From: Micromonospora terminaliae
GTDB taxonomy: Bacteria > Actinomycetota > Actinomycetes > Mycobacteriales > Micromonosporaceae
Length of the DNA: 64,000 nt
Direction: 5' to 3'
Assembly (NCBI RefSeq): GCF_009671205.1
Contig: NZ_CP045309.1
Span: forward strand, 310,001 to 374,000
Part shown: positions 18,742 through 29,778 of the stretch, one piece after another
Numbering within the stretch: the first letter of the stretch is position 1
Layout: each line of letters starts with the position of its first letter
Notes under the pieces: model-generated
Told to the model about the DNA's origin: nothing
The model's input: only the letters and a program-made list of their open reading frames with translations
Databases searched by the model: none
Made by a program: the position numbers and the translations under genes

Positions 18742-21114
18742 ATGACCGAGACCAACCTCGGCACCGAATCCCGCACCGCGGTGATCGACAACGGGTCCTT
18801 CGGCACCCGCGAGATCACCTTCTCCACCGGCCGGCTGGCCCGTCAGGCCGCCGGCTCCGTCATCGCCCAGCTCGGCGAGACGGTCGTCCTCTCCGCCACC
18901 ACCGCCGGCAAGCAGCCCCGGGAGCAGTTCGACTTCTTCCCGCTGACCGTCGACGTCGAGGAGCGGATGTACGCCGCGGGCCGCATCCCCGGCTCGTTCT
19001 TCCGCCGCGAGGGCCGGCCCAGCGAGGACGCCATCCTCACCTGCCGGCTGATCGACCGGCCGCTGCGCCCGTCGTTCGTGAAGGGCCTGCGCAACGAGGT
19101 CCAGGTCGTCGAGACCGTGCTGGCCCTCGACCCGCAGCACCCGTACGACGTGGTGGCCATCAACGCCGCCTCGATGTCGACCAAGCTCTCCGGCCTGCCG
19201 TTCTCCGGCCCGATCGGCGCGACCCGCGTCGCGCACGTCGACGGCCAGTGGGTCGCCTTCCCGACCCTGGAGGAGCTGGCCCGGGCCACCTTCGACATGG
19301 TCGTGGCCGGCCGGGCGCTGCCGGACGGCGACGTCGCGATCATGATGGTCGAGGCCGAGGCGACGCCGAACGCCGTGGCCCTGATCTCGGACGGCGCCAC
19401 CGCGCCGACCGAGGAGATCGTGGCCAGCGGCCTGGAGGCCGCCAAGCCGGCGATCCGCGAGCTGTGCCGCGCGCAGAGCGAGCTGGCCGAGGTGGCCGCC
19501 AAGCCGGTCGCCGAGTTCCCGGTCTTCCTGGACTACCAGGACGACGCGTACGAGGCCGTGGCCGAGGTGGCCCGCGCCGAGGTCGCCGAGGCCCTCAAGA
19601 TCGCCGGCAAGGCGGACCGCGAGGAGGCCCTGGACCGGATCAAGGCCAAGGTCGCCGAGGAGCTCGGCGGTCGGTTCGAGGGCCGCGAGAAGGAGCTTTC
19701 CGCCGCCTTCCGGTCGCTGACCAAGTCCGAGGTCCGCAACCGGGTGCTGCGCGAGCAGGTCCGCATCGACGGCCGCGGCCCGCGGGACATCCGCCCGCTG
19801 ACCGCCGAGGTCGGCGTGCTGCCGCGGGTGCACGGCTCGGCGCTGTTCGAGCGGGGCGAGACCCAGATCCTGGGCGTCACCACGCTGAACATGCTGCGCA
19901 TGGAGCAGATGGTGGACACGCTGTCCCCGGAGAACCGCAAGCGCTACATGCACAACTACAACTTCCCGCCGTACTCGACCGGTGAGACCGGCCGGGTCGG
20001 CTCGCCGAAGCGGCGTGAGATCGGCCACGGCGCTCTCGCCGAGCGCGCGCTGATCCCGGTGCTGCCGTCGCGCGAGGAGTTCCCGTACGCCATCCGGCAG
20101 GTCTCCGAGGCGCTCGGCTCCAACGGCTCCACCTCGATGGGCTCGGTCTGCGCCTCGACGCTGGGCCTGCTCTCGGCGGGTGTGCCGCTGAAGGCGCCGG
20201 TCGCCGGCATCGCCATGGGCCTCATCTCCGACGAGGTGGACGGCAAGACCCAGTACGTGACGCTGACCGACATCCTCGGCGCCGAGGACGCGTTCGGTGA
20301 CATGGACTTCAAGGTCGCCGGCACGCGGGAGTTCGTCACCGCGCTGCAGCTCGACACCAAGCTCGACGGCATCCCGTCGGACGTGCTGGCCGCCGCGCTG
20401 CAGCAGGCGTACGAGGCCCGGCAGACCATCCTCGACGTGATGCAGCGGGCCATCGAGGCTCCGGCCGAGATGTCGGACTACGCCCCGCGGGTCACCACCG
20501 TGAAGATCCCGGTCGACAAGATCGGCATGGTGATCGGCCCGAAGGGCCAGACCATCAACGCCATCCAGGACGAGACCGGCGCCGAGATCTCGATCGAGGA
20601 CGACGGCACCATCTACGTCGGTGCGACCAACGGCCCGTCGGCCCAGGCCGCGGTCGAGCGGATCAACGCGATCGCCAACCCGACGCTGCCGAAGGTCGGC
20701 GACCGGTTCCTCGGCACCGTGGTGAAGACCGCCGCGTTCGGCGCCTTCATCTCGCTGCTCCCGGGCCGCGACGGCCTGCTGCACATCTCCAAGGTGGGCG
20801 ACGGCAAGCGGGTCGAGAAGGTCGAGGACTTCCTCAACGTCGGCGACAAGGTCGAGGTCGAGATCGCCGACATCGACGCCCGCGGCAAGATCTACCTGGA
20901 CAAGGTCCGCCCGGAGGGCGCCGAGGCGCCGGCCGCGGCCGAGGCCGAGGGCGGCGAGCGTCCGGCCGGCCGGGACCGCGGCGGCGACCGCGGCCCGCGC
21001 GACCGCGGCGACCGCGAGCGCGGCGGCGACCGCGGCGGCCGGGGTCCGGAGCGTGGCGAGGGCGGCGAGGGCGGCGGCGAGTCCCGCCCGCGGCGCCGCA
21101 CCCGGCACAGCTGA
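18742..21114 (+). CDS. pnp: polyribonucleotide nucleotidyltransferase (PNPase)
   Basis: PNPase degrades RNA phosphorolytically from the 3' end and is the likely guanosine pentaphosphate synthetase homolog of actinobacteria. The 790-residue protein has two RNase PH-like domains ([28 protein letters not shown]), a KH domain ([15 protein letters not shown], near 595) and an S1 domain ([19 protein letters not shown], near 665). It ends in an Arg/Gly/Asp-rich tail ([17 protein letters not shown]) likely to bind RNA. ATG 18742 follows GAAGGAG at 11 nt. Confidence 0.98.
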   Translation: MTETNLGTESRTAVIDNGSFGTREITFSTGRLARQAAGSVIAQLGETVVLSATTAGKQPREQFDFFPLTVDVEERMYAAGRIPGSFFRREGRPSEDAILTCRLIDRPLRPSFVKGLRNEVQVVETVLALDPQHPYDVVAINAASMSTKLSGLPFSGPIGATRVAHVDGQWVAFPTLEELARATFDMVVAGRALPDGDVAIMMVEAEATPNAVALISDGATAPTEEIVASGLEAAKPAIRELCRAQSELAEVAAKPVAEFPVFLDYQDDAYEAVAEVARAEVAEALKIAGKADREEALDRIKAKVAEELGGRFEGREKELSAAFRSLTKSEVRNRVLREQVRIDGRGPRDIRPLTAEVGVLPRVHGSALFERGETQILGVTTLNMLRMEQMVDTLSPENRKRYMHNYNFPPYSTGETGRVGSPKRREIGHGALAERALIPVLPSREEFPYAIRQVSEALGSNGSTSMGSVCASTLGLLSAGVPLKAPVAGIAMGLISDEVDGKTQYVTLTDILGAEDAFGDMDFKVAGTREFVTALQLDTKLDGIPSDVLAAALQQAYEARQTILDVMQRAIEAPAEMSDYAPRVTTVKIPVDKIGMVIGPKGQTINAIQDETGAEISIEDDGTIYVGATNGPSAQAAVERINAIANPTLPKVGDRFLGTVVKTAAFGAFISLLPGRDGLLHISKVGDGKRVEKVEDFLNVGDKVEVEIADIDARGKIYLDKVRPEGAEAPAAAEAEGGERPAGRDRGGDRGPRDRGDRERGGDRGGRGPERGEGGEGGGESRPRRRTRHS

Positions 21115-21120
21115 TCCACC

Positions 21121-21158
21121 ACCGGCCGGGTGACGCCCACGGGCGTCACCCGGCCGGT
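21121..21158 (+). terminator. pnp terminator
   Basis: An exceptional 18-bp perfect stem (ACCGGCCGGGTGACGCCC, then AC, then its complement) begins 6 bp after the pnp stop. It lacks a T-tract, as is common in actinobacteria, but its stability and position make it a clear terminator candidate. Confidence 0.8.
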
Positions 21159-21169
21159 GACTGCTCCAC

Positions 21170-21207
21170 CGACGGCTCCAGGTCGCTGTGCCGAGCTGGA
21201 GCCGTCG
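21170..21207. repeat. dispersed palindromic repeat, copy C (shortened, inverted)
   Basis: A 38-bp palindrome beginning CGACGGCTCCAGGTCG and ending CGAGCTGGAGCCGTCG. In reverse orientation it matches copies A and B except that about 14 bp of the centre is missing. It lies between the pnp terminator and the M16 peptidase start. Confidence 0.75.
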
Positions 21208-21245
21208 TTCGTTCCCACCGCATTACCCACCCCTCGTCGACCTGA

Positions 21246-23471
<2,226 letters not shown>

Positions 23472-23582
23472 CCCCCGGGGGCCAGCCGCACCTGACGGCG
23501 GTCGGCGACGCTGACGGTCTGGGGGCGCGGGTGCGCAACGGCGATCAAGCGGCGGGGCGCCCGCCGGGTGCAGGCTGTCCAC

Positions 23583-24518
23583 ATGACCCAGACGGACGGA
23601 CTCACCGGCCTCCTCGACTGGCTCCAGGAAGCACTGGACGACCCGGAGACCGGACCGGCGAGCCTGGCCGCCCGGGCCCACCTGTCCCGGTTCCACTTCG
23701 AACGGCTGGTCGCCGCGGCCACCGGGGAACCGCCGGGCGCGCTGCGCCGCCGCCTGCTCCTGGAGCGCGCCGCGCACCGGCTCACCACCAGCGACCGGAC
23801 CGTCCTCGACGTCGCCGTCGAGGCCGGGTACGGCTCGCACGAGGCGTTCACCCGCGCCTTCCAACGGTCCTACGGCGTCGCTCCGACCGCGCTGCGACGG
23901 CGCCCGCCGCTGACCTTCCGCGAGCTGGAGCTGCCCTGCCCCAGCGGCGTCCACTTCCAACCGCCCGGCGGCCTGCGGCTGCCGGCGGCACGTCAGGAGA
24001 CTCCCATGAACGTTCTCCAGCACCTGGTCGACCACCACGTGCAGACCCTCACGGCGATCATCGAGCGCGCCGCCACCCTCGACGACGAGGTGCTCGACCG
24101 GCCCGTCTCGGTGTCCGTGGAGACCATCGACGAGCAGCCGACGCTCCGTTCGCTGATCAACGCCATGGTCACGCAGGAGGAGCACTGGCTCTCGGCGCTG
24201 CGCGGCGGCGAGTGGCCCGACGAGAGCGACCAGTCGGTGGCCGGCCTGGCCGCCCGGCACGCCGTCGCCGGCCGCGACTGGCGGGCCTTCGTGGCTCGGA
24301 CGCTCGCCGCCGGCACCCTGGCGGACACCTTCGTCGACACCACCTGCACGCCGCCGACGACGCACAGCCTGGGCGGCACCATCGGCCACGTGATCACCTT
24401 TGCGGCCGTGCGCCGCACCCTGGCCATCGGCGCCCTGCACACCGCCGGCATCACCGATCTCGGCGCCGGCGACCCGCGCCCGTACCTGGACGCGGCGGCG
24501 ACCGCACCGGCCGGCTGA
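23583..24518 (+). CDS. AraC-type HTH regulator fused to a DinB-like domain
   Basis: This 311-residue protein fuses two domains. Residues about 1-110 are an AraC-family double helix-turn-helix (LAARAHLSRFHFERLVAA, LDVAVEAGYGSHEAFTRAFQRSYG). Residues about 140-311 are a DinB/YfiT-like four-helix bundle (MNVLQHLVDHHVQTLTAIIERA, TQEEHWLSALRGG, GGTIGHVITF) whose histidines could bind a metal. DinB-like enzymes often use small thiols such as mycothiol, so the protein may couple sensing of a modified small molecule to transcription; that is inference. ATG 23583 has a CAGGCT box 6 nt upstream. Confidence 0.82.
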   Translation: MTQTDGLTGLLDWLQEALDDPETGPASLAARAHLSRFHFERLVAAATGEPPGALRRRLLLERAAHRLTTSDRTVLDVAVEAGYGSHEAFTRAFQRSYGVAPTALRRRPPLTFRELELPCPSGVHFQPPGGLRLPAARQETPMNVLQHLVDHHVQTLTAIIERAATLDDEVLDRPVSVSVETIDEQPTLRSLINAMVTQEEHWLSALRGGEWPDESDQSVAGLAARHAVAGRDWRAFVARTLAAGTLADTFVDTTCTPPTTHSLGGTIGHVITFAAVRRTLAIGALHTAGITDLGAGDPRPYLDAAATAPAG

Positions 24519-24591
24519 CGGCCGCGGTCGACGTTGAGGAGACAGGTGTGCGGCTGCGGCGAAAGCGATGGCCGGGGGTGCGGGCCGGCCC

Positions 24592-24597
24592 TAGGCT
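24592..24597 (+). promoter_or_regulatory. -10 box (TAGGCT) for the GNAT gene at 24605
   Basis: TAGGCT ends 7 nt before the ATG, matching the leaderless arrangement seen for dapB and several other genes in the window. No convincing -35 is seen. Confidence 0.5.
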
Positions 24598-24604
24598 GAC
24601 CGCC

Positions 24605-25072
24605 ATGATCGATTCCGGGCTGCGTGACCGCGCCGGCCGCCGGGTGACCCTGCGGCCGGTGGACGACGACAACTGGCGGGCGGTGGCCGACGTCGCGCCC
24701 CGCGACGACCAGCGCACCTTCGTGCCGGCGCTGGCGGCCCGCTACCTGCTGCTGACCATGCGCGCGGACGTCTGGACCTCGCTCGCCGTGTACGCGGACG
24801 AGACGGTGGTCGGGCACGTCATGTGGGGCGTGGACGACGACGCCTCCCGCTGGATCGGCGGCATGGTGATCGACGCCGCCGAACAGGACCGCGGCATCGG
24901 CCGCGCCGCGGTGAAGACCCTCACCGACTGGCTGGCCAAGGCGGGACAGCCCATCCGCCTGAGCTACCACCCCGACAACACCCCCGCGGCGGCCCTCTAC
25001 ACCTCCCTGGGCTTCCGCCCGACAGGCGCGATGGAGGACGACGAACTGATCGCCGAACTGACCCCGGCCTGA
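24605..25072 (+). CDS. GNAT-family acetyltransferase
   Basis: A 155-residue GNAT acetyltransferase. The acetyl-CoA binding region is EQDRGIGRAAVKTLTDW (motif A, R-G-I-G-R-A) and the C-terminal motif B region is NTPAAALYTSLGFRPTG, which resembles spermidine/diamine acetyltransferases. The N terminus VTLRPVDDDNWRAV is typical. The substrate is not determined. It ends convergent with the glycogen-debranching-like gene across a palindromic element. Confidence 0.88.
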   Translation: MIDSGLRDRAGRRVTLRPVDDDNWRAVADVAPRDDQRTFVPALAARYLLLTMRADVWTSLAVYADETVVGHVMWGVDDDASRWIGGMVIDAAEQDRGIGRAAVKTLTDWLAKAGQPIRLSYHPDNTPAAALYTSLGFRPTGAMEDDELIAELTPA

Positions 25073-25097
25073 CCTCCCCCGGGCCCGACCCCACCCC

Positions 25098-25158
25098 GTT
25101 GATCATGAGGTTTGCGGCACTCAAGGAGATCAACTTCGCCACTAACCTCATGATCAAC
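25098..25158. repeat. 61-bp palindromic element, copy 2
   Basis: Left arm GTTGATCATGAGGTTTGCGG plus C and right arm GCCACTAACCTCATGATCAA plus C pair at 19 of 21 positions. The length equals copy 1. It lies exactly between two convergent genes, as expected of a shared terminator, although an insertion-type repeat is equally possible. Confidence 0.85.
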
Positions 25159-25199
25159 GCCGGGGGCCGGGCGGGGGTCCGGGGGAGGGGGTGGGGGGC

Positions 25200-27302
25200 T
25201 CAGGCGGGGGAGTGGGTTGGGTTTATGGGTCGGCGGGGGGTGGGGATCTTCAGGCCCGTCGGGAGGTTGGTAACGGTGGCCTGGCCGGTGTGGTCGACCG
25301 TGACCTTGACCTGCGTGCCGGCGATTCGCAGGCCCTCGGCGGTCAGGGCGCCCAGTTCGGGGCCGGCCAGGGGGCGGAGGTCGACGCGGCCGGCCGGCAC
25401 GTCGGGGTAGACGCCGAGGCCGGCCTGGAGGAGCAGCACGGCCGCCGCCGCCGACCAGGCCTGCGGGTGGCACGCCGCCGGGTACGGCGCCGGCCGGCCG
25501 AGCAGCGCCCGGTCGTCCCCGCCGTACAGCTCGGGGAGGCGGTAGTCGAACGCCTCGGCGGCCGCCAGCAGGCCGTCGGCCAGCCGGAGCGCCGCCGCCC
25601 GGTGCCCGGCCCGGGCCAGCCCGCCCAGCACGATCGCGGTGTCGTGTGCCCAAATCGACCCGCAGTGGTAGGACAGCGGGCTGAACCCGGCGTCATCGGT
25701 GGACATGGTGCGCAGCCCGAAGCCGCCCGCCAGGGCCTCGGTCGAGAGCAGGGCGGCGACCTGGGCCGACTCGGCGTCCGACAGCAGCCCGGTGCCGAGC
25801 AGGTGGCCGATGTTGCTGGTCAGCGAGTCCACCGGGCGCTTGTCCCGGTCGAGGGCCAGGGCGGGCTGCGGGCCGTGCGGGCCCTCGACCCAGAACGCGC
25901 CGCGGAAGCGGGCGGCGAGCCGGTCGGCGTAGGAGCGCCAGCGGTCGGCGCCGGGGCGGCCGAAGGCTTCCAGCAGGTCGGCCCCGTTCACGGCGGCCTG
26001 GTACGCATACCCCTGCACCTCGGCCAGCACGATGGGCGGCTGCGCGAGGCGGCCGTCCCGGAAGCGCACCGCGTCACCGGAGTCCTTCCAGCCCTGGTTG
26101 GCCAGGCCGTGGCCGGTGGTGTCGACGTACTCGACGAAGCCGTCGCCGTCGGCGTCGGCATGCTCGCCGAGCCAGCCGAGCGCCGCCTCCAGGTGGGGGA
26201 GCAGCGGCTCGACCTGGTCGGGGGCGAGCCCCCAGCGCCAGGCGTCATGCAGCAGGCCGACCCAGAGCATGGTGGCGTCGACCGTGCCGTAGTAGGCGGG
26301 CGGCAGCCGCAGCCCGTTGCCGGACAGGGCGAACTCGTGCCGGCGCAGCTCGTGCAGGATCTTGCCGGGGGCCTCGCCGGTGGCGGGGTCGACCCGGGTG
26401 CCCTGCCGGCGGGCCAGCACGCGCAGGGTGCCGGCCGCCAGGTCGGTGCCGAGCGGCAGCATCATCCGGGCGGCCCAGAGGCTGTCCCGGCCGAAGAGGG
26501 TGAGGAACCAGGGCACGCCGGCGCCGAGGAAGACGTCCTCCGGGTGGGCCGGCTCGGCCAGCCGCAGCCCGCGCAGGTCGGCCAGGGATCGGTCGAGGAG
26601 CCGGACGAGGCGGCGGTCGTCGGCGCGTACGGCCGGCTCGGACCAGCCGGGGCCGGGTGGGGCGGCGGTCACCACGGCCTTCGGGTCGGTGACGGCCAGC
26701 CGCCAGCGCAGCGTCGCGGACTCGCCGGGAGCGAGCGTGACGGGCCAGCTCAGCCGGGGTGCGGTGGCCCGGTCGGCGGTGGCGTCCACGATGGCCGCCT
26801 CGCCGGTCACGGTCACCGTGAGCCCCTCGGCGGCCCACTGGACCCGGCCCGGCTCGCCGGCCTTCGCCTCCAAGGGAGCGCCGCTCCCGCCGGACTTGAC
26901 CAGCTCGATGGGGGCGAGGTCGCAGCCGAGGTCGACGCTGACGGTGGTACGGACCGGGTCGGTGGCGGTGGACGTGACCACGAGTTCCTCGGTGACGCCG
27001 TGCGGGCCGGCCTGCCGGGTGCGCTCGACCCGGACGGTCGGGTCGGGTGTGGGGTCGCCGAGCCAGCGGGCCAGGGCGACGAAGCGGGCGCCGTGCGGCC
27101 CGGCGGGCCCGCGGGTCAGCGCCTCCGGTTCCCGGTCGTCGAGGCGTAGCTCGGCGCGGGAGAGCACCCGGGCGTCGGCGTGGAAGACGCCCTGGACGCC
27201 GTGCGGCCGGATCTGTCCCGCCGCGTCGCCCAGCGCGCTGGTGGGGGCGTGCACCACGCCGACCAGGTCGTGCAGCAGCGGTTGCAGGTGGCGTTCGGAC
27301 AA
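25200..27302 (-). CDS. glycogen-debranching-type (GDE_N_bis/GDE_C) glycoside hydrolase
   Basis: A 700-residue cytoplasmic protein with an N-terminal GDE_N_bis-like beta domain (GVQGVFHADARVLSRAELRL, ELVVTSTATD) and a C-terminal (alpha/alpha)6 barrel of the amylo-alpha-1,6-glucosidase/GH63-like type. Barrel motifs are GVPWFLTLFGRDSLWAAR, YYGTVDATMLWV, ANQGWKDSGDAVRF and SIWAHDTAIVLGGLAR; the conserved acids (E/D in these loops) are present. It starts at TTG 27302 with CGGGAG 8 nt upstream. It diverges from a LacI regulator and a sugar importer, so it probably cleaves an imported alpha-glucoside. The exact substrate is unknown. Confidence 0.85.
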   Translation of the reverse strand: MSERHLQPLLHDLVGVVHAPTSALGDAAGQIRPHGVQGVFHADARVLSRAELRLDDREPEALTRGPAGPHGARFVALARWLGDPTPDPTVRVERTRQAGPHGVTEELVVTSTATDPVRTTVSVDLGCDLAPIELVKSGGSGAPLEAKAGEPGRVQWAAEGLTVTVTGEAAIVDATADRATAPRLSWPVTLAPGESATLRWRLAVTDPKAVVTAAPPGPGWSEPAVRADDRRLVRLLDRSLADLRGLRLAEPAHPEDVFLGAGVPWFLTLFGRDSLWAARMMLPLGTDLAAGTLRVLARRQGTRVDPATGEAPGKILHELRRHEFALSGNGLRLPPAYYGTVDATMLWVGLLHDAWRWGLAPDQVEPLLPHLEAALGWLGEHADADGDGFVEYVDTTGHGLANQGWKDSGDAVRFRDGRLAQPPIVLAEVQGYAYQAAVNGADLLEAFGRPGADRWRSYADRLAARFRGAFWVEGPHGPQPALALDRDKRPVDSLTSNIGHLLGTGLLSDAESAQVAALLSTEALAGGFGLRTMSTDDAGFSPLSYHCGSIWAHDTAIVLGGLARAGHRAAALRLADGLLAAAEAFDYRLPELYGGDDRALLGRPAPYPAACHPQAWSAAAAVLLLQAGLGVYPDVPAGRVDLRPLAGPELGALTAEGLRIAGTQVKVTVDHTGQATVTNLPTGLKIPTPRRPINPTHSPA

Positions 27303-27340
27303 GGGGAACTCCCGGTGCTGATCGATGGGACGGCGCCGTC

Positions 27341-27369
27341 TTGACAGATGGCTCCGGCCGGTGCAAAGT
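27341..27369 (+). promoter_or_regulatory. promoter for lacI-type regulator
   Basis: TTGACA (27341-27346), a 17-bp spacer and CAAAGT (27364-27369) make a good sigma-70-type promoter reading toward the LacI gene. It predicts a leader of about 73 nt that contains the inverted repeat at 27389-27430. Confidence 0.55.
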
Positions 27370-27388
27370 GCGAAACATTCCAGAAACT

Positions 27389-27430
27389 TTGAACGATCTA
27401 ATCCTGCCCCATCGGAGTTGGATCGTTCAA
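27389..27430. promoter_or_regulatory. candidate LacI-family operator pair
   Basis: TTGAACGATC (27389-27398) and its exact complement GATCGTTCAA (27421-27430) form an inverted repeat spaced by 22 bp in the divergent region between the glucosidase and the LacI gene. A nearby GTTTC-N6-GTTTC motif (minus strand, about 27371-27388) may be a second site. Positions suit autoregulation and control of both sides. Confidence 0.5.
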
Positions 27431-27448
27431 GGCGGCGAGAGGGTTTTA

Positions 27449-28438
27449 GTGGCTGAAAAGGTGACCATCGCGACGGTGGCCCGGCACGCCCAGGTGAGCC
27501 GGCAGACCGTCTCCAACGTGCTCAACGCGCCGCACATCGTCCGCGAGGAGACCCGGCGGCGGGTGCAGGAGGCGATCAGTGCGCTCGGCTACCGGGCCAA
27601 CCAGGCCGCCCGGCAGATGCGCACCGGCCGCTCCCGCCTCATCGCCGTCCGCATCGAGCCCACCCGGGACGGGATCAACGGCTCGGTGCTCGACCGGTTC
27701 CTGCACGGCCTCACCGAGACGGCCGACGCCGCCGGCTACCGGGTCCTGCTCTACACGGCCCGGGACGACGACCAGGAGATCGCCACCTACGACGACCTGC
27801 TCGGCGCGTACGACCTGGACGCGTTCGTGCTCACCGGCACCAAGCACGGCGACCCGCGCACCGCGTGGCTCGCCGAGCGCGAGGTGCCCTTCGTGACCTT
27901 CGGCCGGCCCTGGGACGCCCTCGACGGGCACCCGTGGGTCGACGTGGACGGCGCCGCCGGCACCGCCCAGGCCACCCGGCACCTGCTCGACGCCGGCCAC
28001 CACCGGATCGCCTTCCTCGGCTGGCCCACCGGCTCCGGCGTCGGCGACGACCGGTGCGCCGGCTGGCGTACCACGATGACGGCGGCCGGCCACGACGTCG
28101 CCGGCCTGCGCCGCGAGAGCGAGGACGGCATCGCCGAGGGCGAGCGCGTGCTGCGCGACCTGCTCGCCCACGACGCGCCCCCGACCGCGGTGGTCTGCGC
28201 CAGCGACTCGCTCGCCCTCGGCGCGCTCCAGGCCGTCCGCGACGCCGCGGCGCCGGTCGCCGTCGTCGGCTTCGACGACACCCCGGTGGCCGCCGCGGTC
28301 GGCCTGAGCAGCGTCAGCCAGCCGCTCGCCGCGGCCGCCGCCCGCTGCGTCGACCTGCTCACCACCCTGCTCGACGGCCAGCCCACCGACCAGCAAGTGC
28401 TGCTCACTCCCACGCTGGTGCTCCGGCACACGGCGTGA
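27449..28438 (+). CDS. LacI-family sugar-responsive repressor
   Basis: A 329-residue LacI/GalR regulator. The N-terminal HTH (VTIATVARHAQVSRQTVSNVLN) and hinge helix precede the periplasmic-binding-like sensor domain (DAFVLTGTKHGDPR, GHHRIAFLGWPTGSG, VVCASDSLALGALQAV, VVGFDDTPVAAAVGLSSVSQP). GTG 27449 has GAGAGGG 5 nt upstream and gives the standard N terminus. It is followed after 25 bp by the sugar-binding protein gene and probably shares its transcript. The effector is presumably the imported sugar. Confidence 0.93.
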   Translation: MAEKVTIATVARHAQVSRQTVSNVLNAPHIVREETRRRVQEAISALGYRANQAARQMRTGRSRLIAVRIEPTRDGINGSVLDRFLHGLTETADAAGYRVLLYTARDDDQEIATYDDLLGAYDLDAFVLTGTKHGDPRTAWLAEREVPFVTFGRPWDALDGHPWVDVDGAAGTAQATRHLLDAGHHRIAFLGWPTGSGVGDDRCAGWRTTMTAAGHDVAGLRRESEDGIAEGERVLRDLLAHDAPPTAVVCASDSLALGALQAVRDAAAPVAVVGFDDTPVAAAVGLSSVSQPLAAAAARCVDLLTTLLDGQPTDQQVLLTPTLVLRHTA

Positions 28439-28463
28439 CCACATCCCCCATCAGGAGAGTCAG

Positions 28464-29711
28464 ATGACACCTCGCACCCTCACCCGGGCGGCGGTGGCCG
28501 GCGTCGCCGCCGTCGCCCTGTTCGGCTCCGCCGCGTGCGGCAGCGGCTTCGACGACTCGGCGAAGGACACCAAGCAGTCCAGCGGCCCGGCCAGCCTGCA
28601 GATCCTGATCGGCTCCTCCGGCGACGCGGAGACCAAGGCCGTGCAGGACGCCGCCGCCAAGTGGGCCTCGTCGAGCGGCAACACCGCCACGGTCACCCCC
28701 GCCCAGGACCTCACCCAGCAGCTCGGCCAGGCCCTCGCCGGCGGCACCCCGCCGGACGTCTTCTACGTCGACGCGACCCGGTTCGCCGACTACGCCAGCG
28801 TCGGCGCGCTGGAGCCGTACGGCGACAAGATCAGCAACACGGACGACTTCTACGAGAGCCTGCGCACGACCTTCACCTACGACGGCAAGCTCTACTGCGC
28901 GCCGAAGGACTTCTCGACCCTCGCCCTGGAGATCAACACCGACCTGTGGGCGAAGGCCGGCCTGACCGACGCCGACGTGCCGACCACCTGGGACCAGCTC
29001 ACGGCCGTCAGCCAGAAGATCAAGGCGAAGAAGATGGTGGCGCTCGCCCTCGGCGACACCCGCGACCGGATCGGCGCCTTCATGGTGCAGAACGGCGGCT
29101 GGCTCATGAGCAAGGACGGCAAGCAGCCGACCGCGGACACCCCGGAGAACCTCCAGGCCCTCCAGTACGTGAAGTCGCTGCTCACCAACGGTTACGCGAA
29201 GTTCCCGAAGCAGCTCGACTCCGGCTGGTCCGGTGAGGCGTTCGGCAAGGGCAAGGCCGTCATGACCATCGAGGGCAACTGGATCAAGGGTGCCCTGCAG
29301 AACGACTTCCCGAACGTGAAGTACAAGGTCGTGCCGCTGCCGGCGGGCCCGAAGGGGCAGGGCACCCTCTCGTTCACCCAGTGCTGGGGCGTCGCGGCCA
29401 AGTCGAAGTACAAGGACCAGGCGATCAAGTTCGTCGAGGCGATGACCGCGGGCGACCAGCAGGTGGCCTTCGCCAAGGCGTTCGGCGTGATGCCGTCCCG
29501 GCAGTCCGTCCGCGACCAGTACTCCAGCGCCTTCCCGGCGGACAAGCCGTTCATCGACGGCGTCGCGTACGCCCAGGGCCCGGTGAACGCCCCGAAGATG
29601 GACAGCGTCCTGCGCGACCTGGAGGCCGGCCTGCAGGGGCTCGCCACCGGTGACCCGAAGACGGTCCTGGCCAACTTCGACAAGAACGCCAAGGCGGCGC
29701 TCGGCGGCTGA
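28464..29711 (+). CDS. sugar ABC transporter substrate-binding lipoprotein
   Basis: A 415-residue family-1 extracellular solute-binding protein. It has a signal peptide with lipobox (LFGSAACGSG, lipidated Cys about 24) and the lobes expected for sugar-binding proteins (GTPPDVFYVDATRFADYAS, DFSTLALEINTDLWAKAG, GKAVMTIEGNWIKGAL). GGAGAG lies 5-6 nt before ATG 28464. It captures sugar outside the cell for the two permeases encoded downstream. A 13-bp hairpin after the stop may stabilise this part of the mRNA relative to the permease genes. Confidence 0.94.
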   Translation: MTPRTLTRAAVAGVAAVALFGSAACGSGFDDSAKDTKQSSGPASLQILIGSSGDAETKAVQDAAAKWASSSGNTATVTPAQDLTQQLGQALAGGTPPDVFYVDATRFADYASVGALEPYGDKISNTDDFYESLRTTFTYDGKLYCAPKDFSTLALEINTDLWAKAGLTDADVPTTWDQLTAVSQKIKAKKMVALALGDTRDRIGAFMVQNGGWLMSKDGKQPTADTPENLQALQYVKSLLTNGYAKFPKQLDSGWSGEAFGKGKAVMTIEGNWIKGALQNDFPNVKYKVVPLPAGPKGQGTLSFTQCWGVAAKSKYKDQAIKFVEAMTAGDQQVAFAKAFGVMPSRQSVRDQYSSAFPADKPFIDGVAYAQGPVNAPKMDSVLRDLEAGLQGLATGDPKTVLANFDKNAKAALGG

Positions 29712-29716
29712 GCGGT

Positions 29717-29746
29717 CGCGGAGGGGCCCGGCTGGGCCCCTCCGCG
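29717..29746 (+). terminator. hairpin between binding-protein and permease genes
   Basis: Stem CGCGGAGGGGCCC (29717-29729), loop GGCT, exact complement to 29746. Intercistronic hairpins at this place in sugar importer operons commonly give partial termination or protect the binding-protein mRNA, raising its level over the permeases. Confidence 0.65.
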
Positions 29747-29778
29747 CCGGCTCCCGTGGACAAGGAGGGAGGGACGAG

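Noticed and set aside
18649..21108. 819-codon minus-strand open frame opposite pnp
   Set aside because: Antisense of a clear PNPase; no start signal and no recognisable domain.
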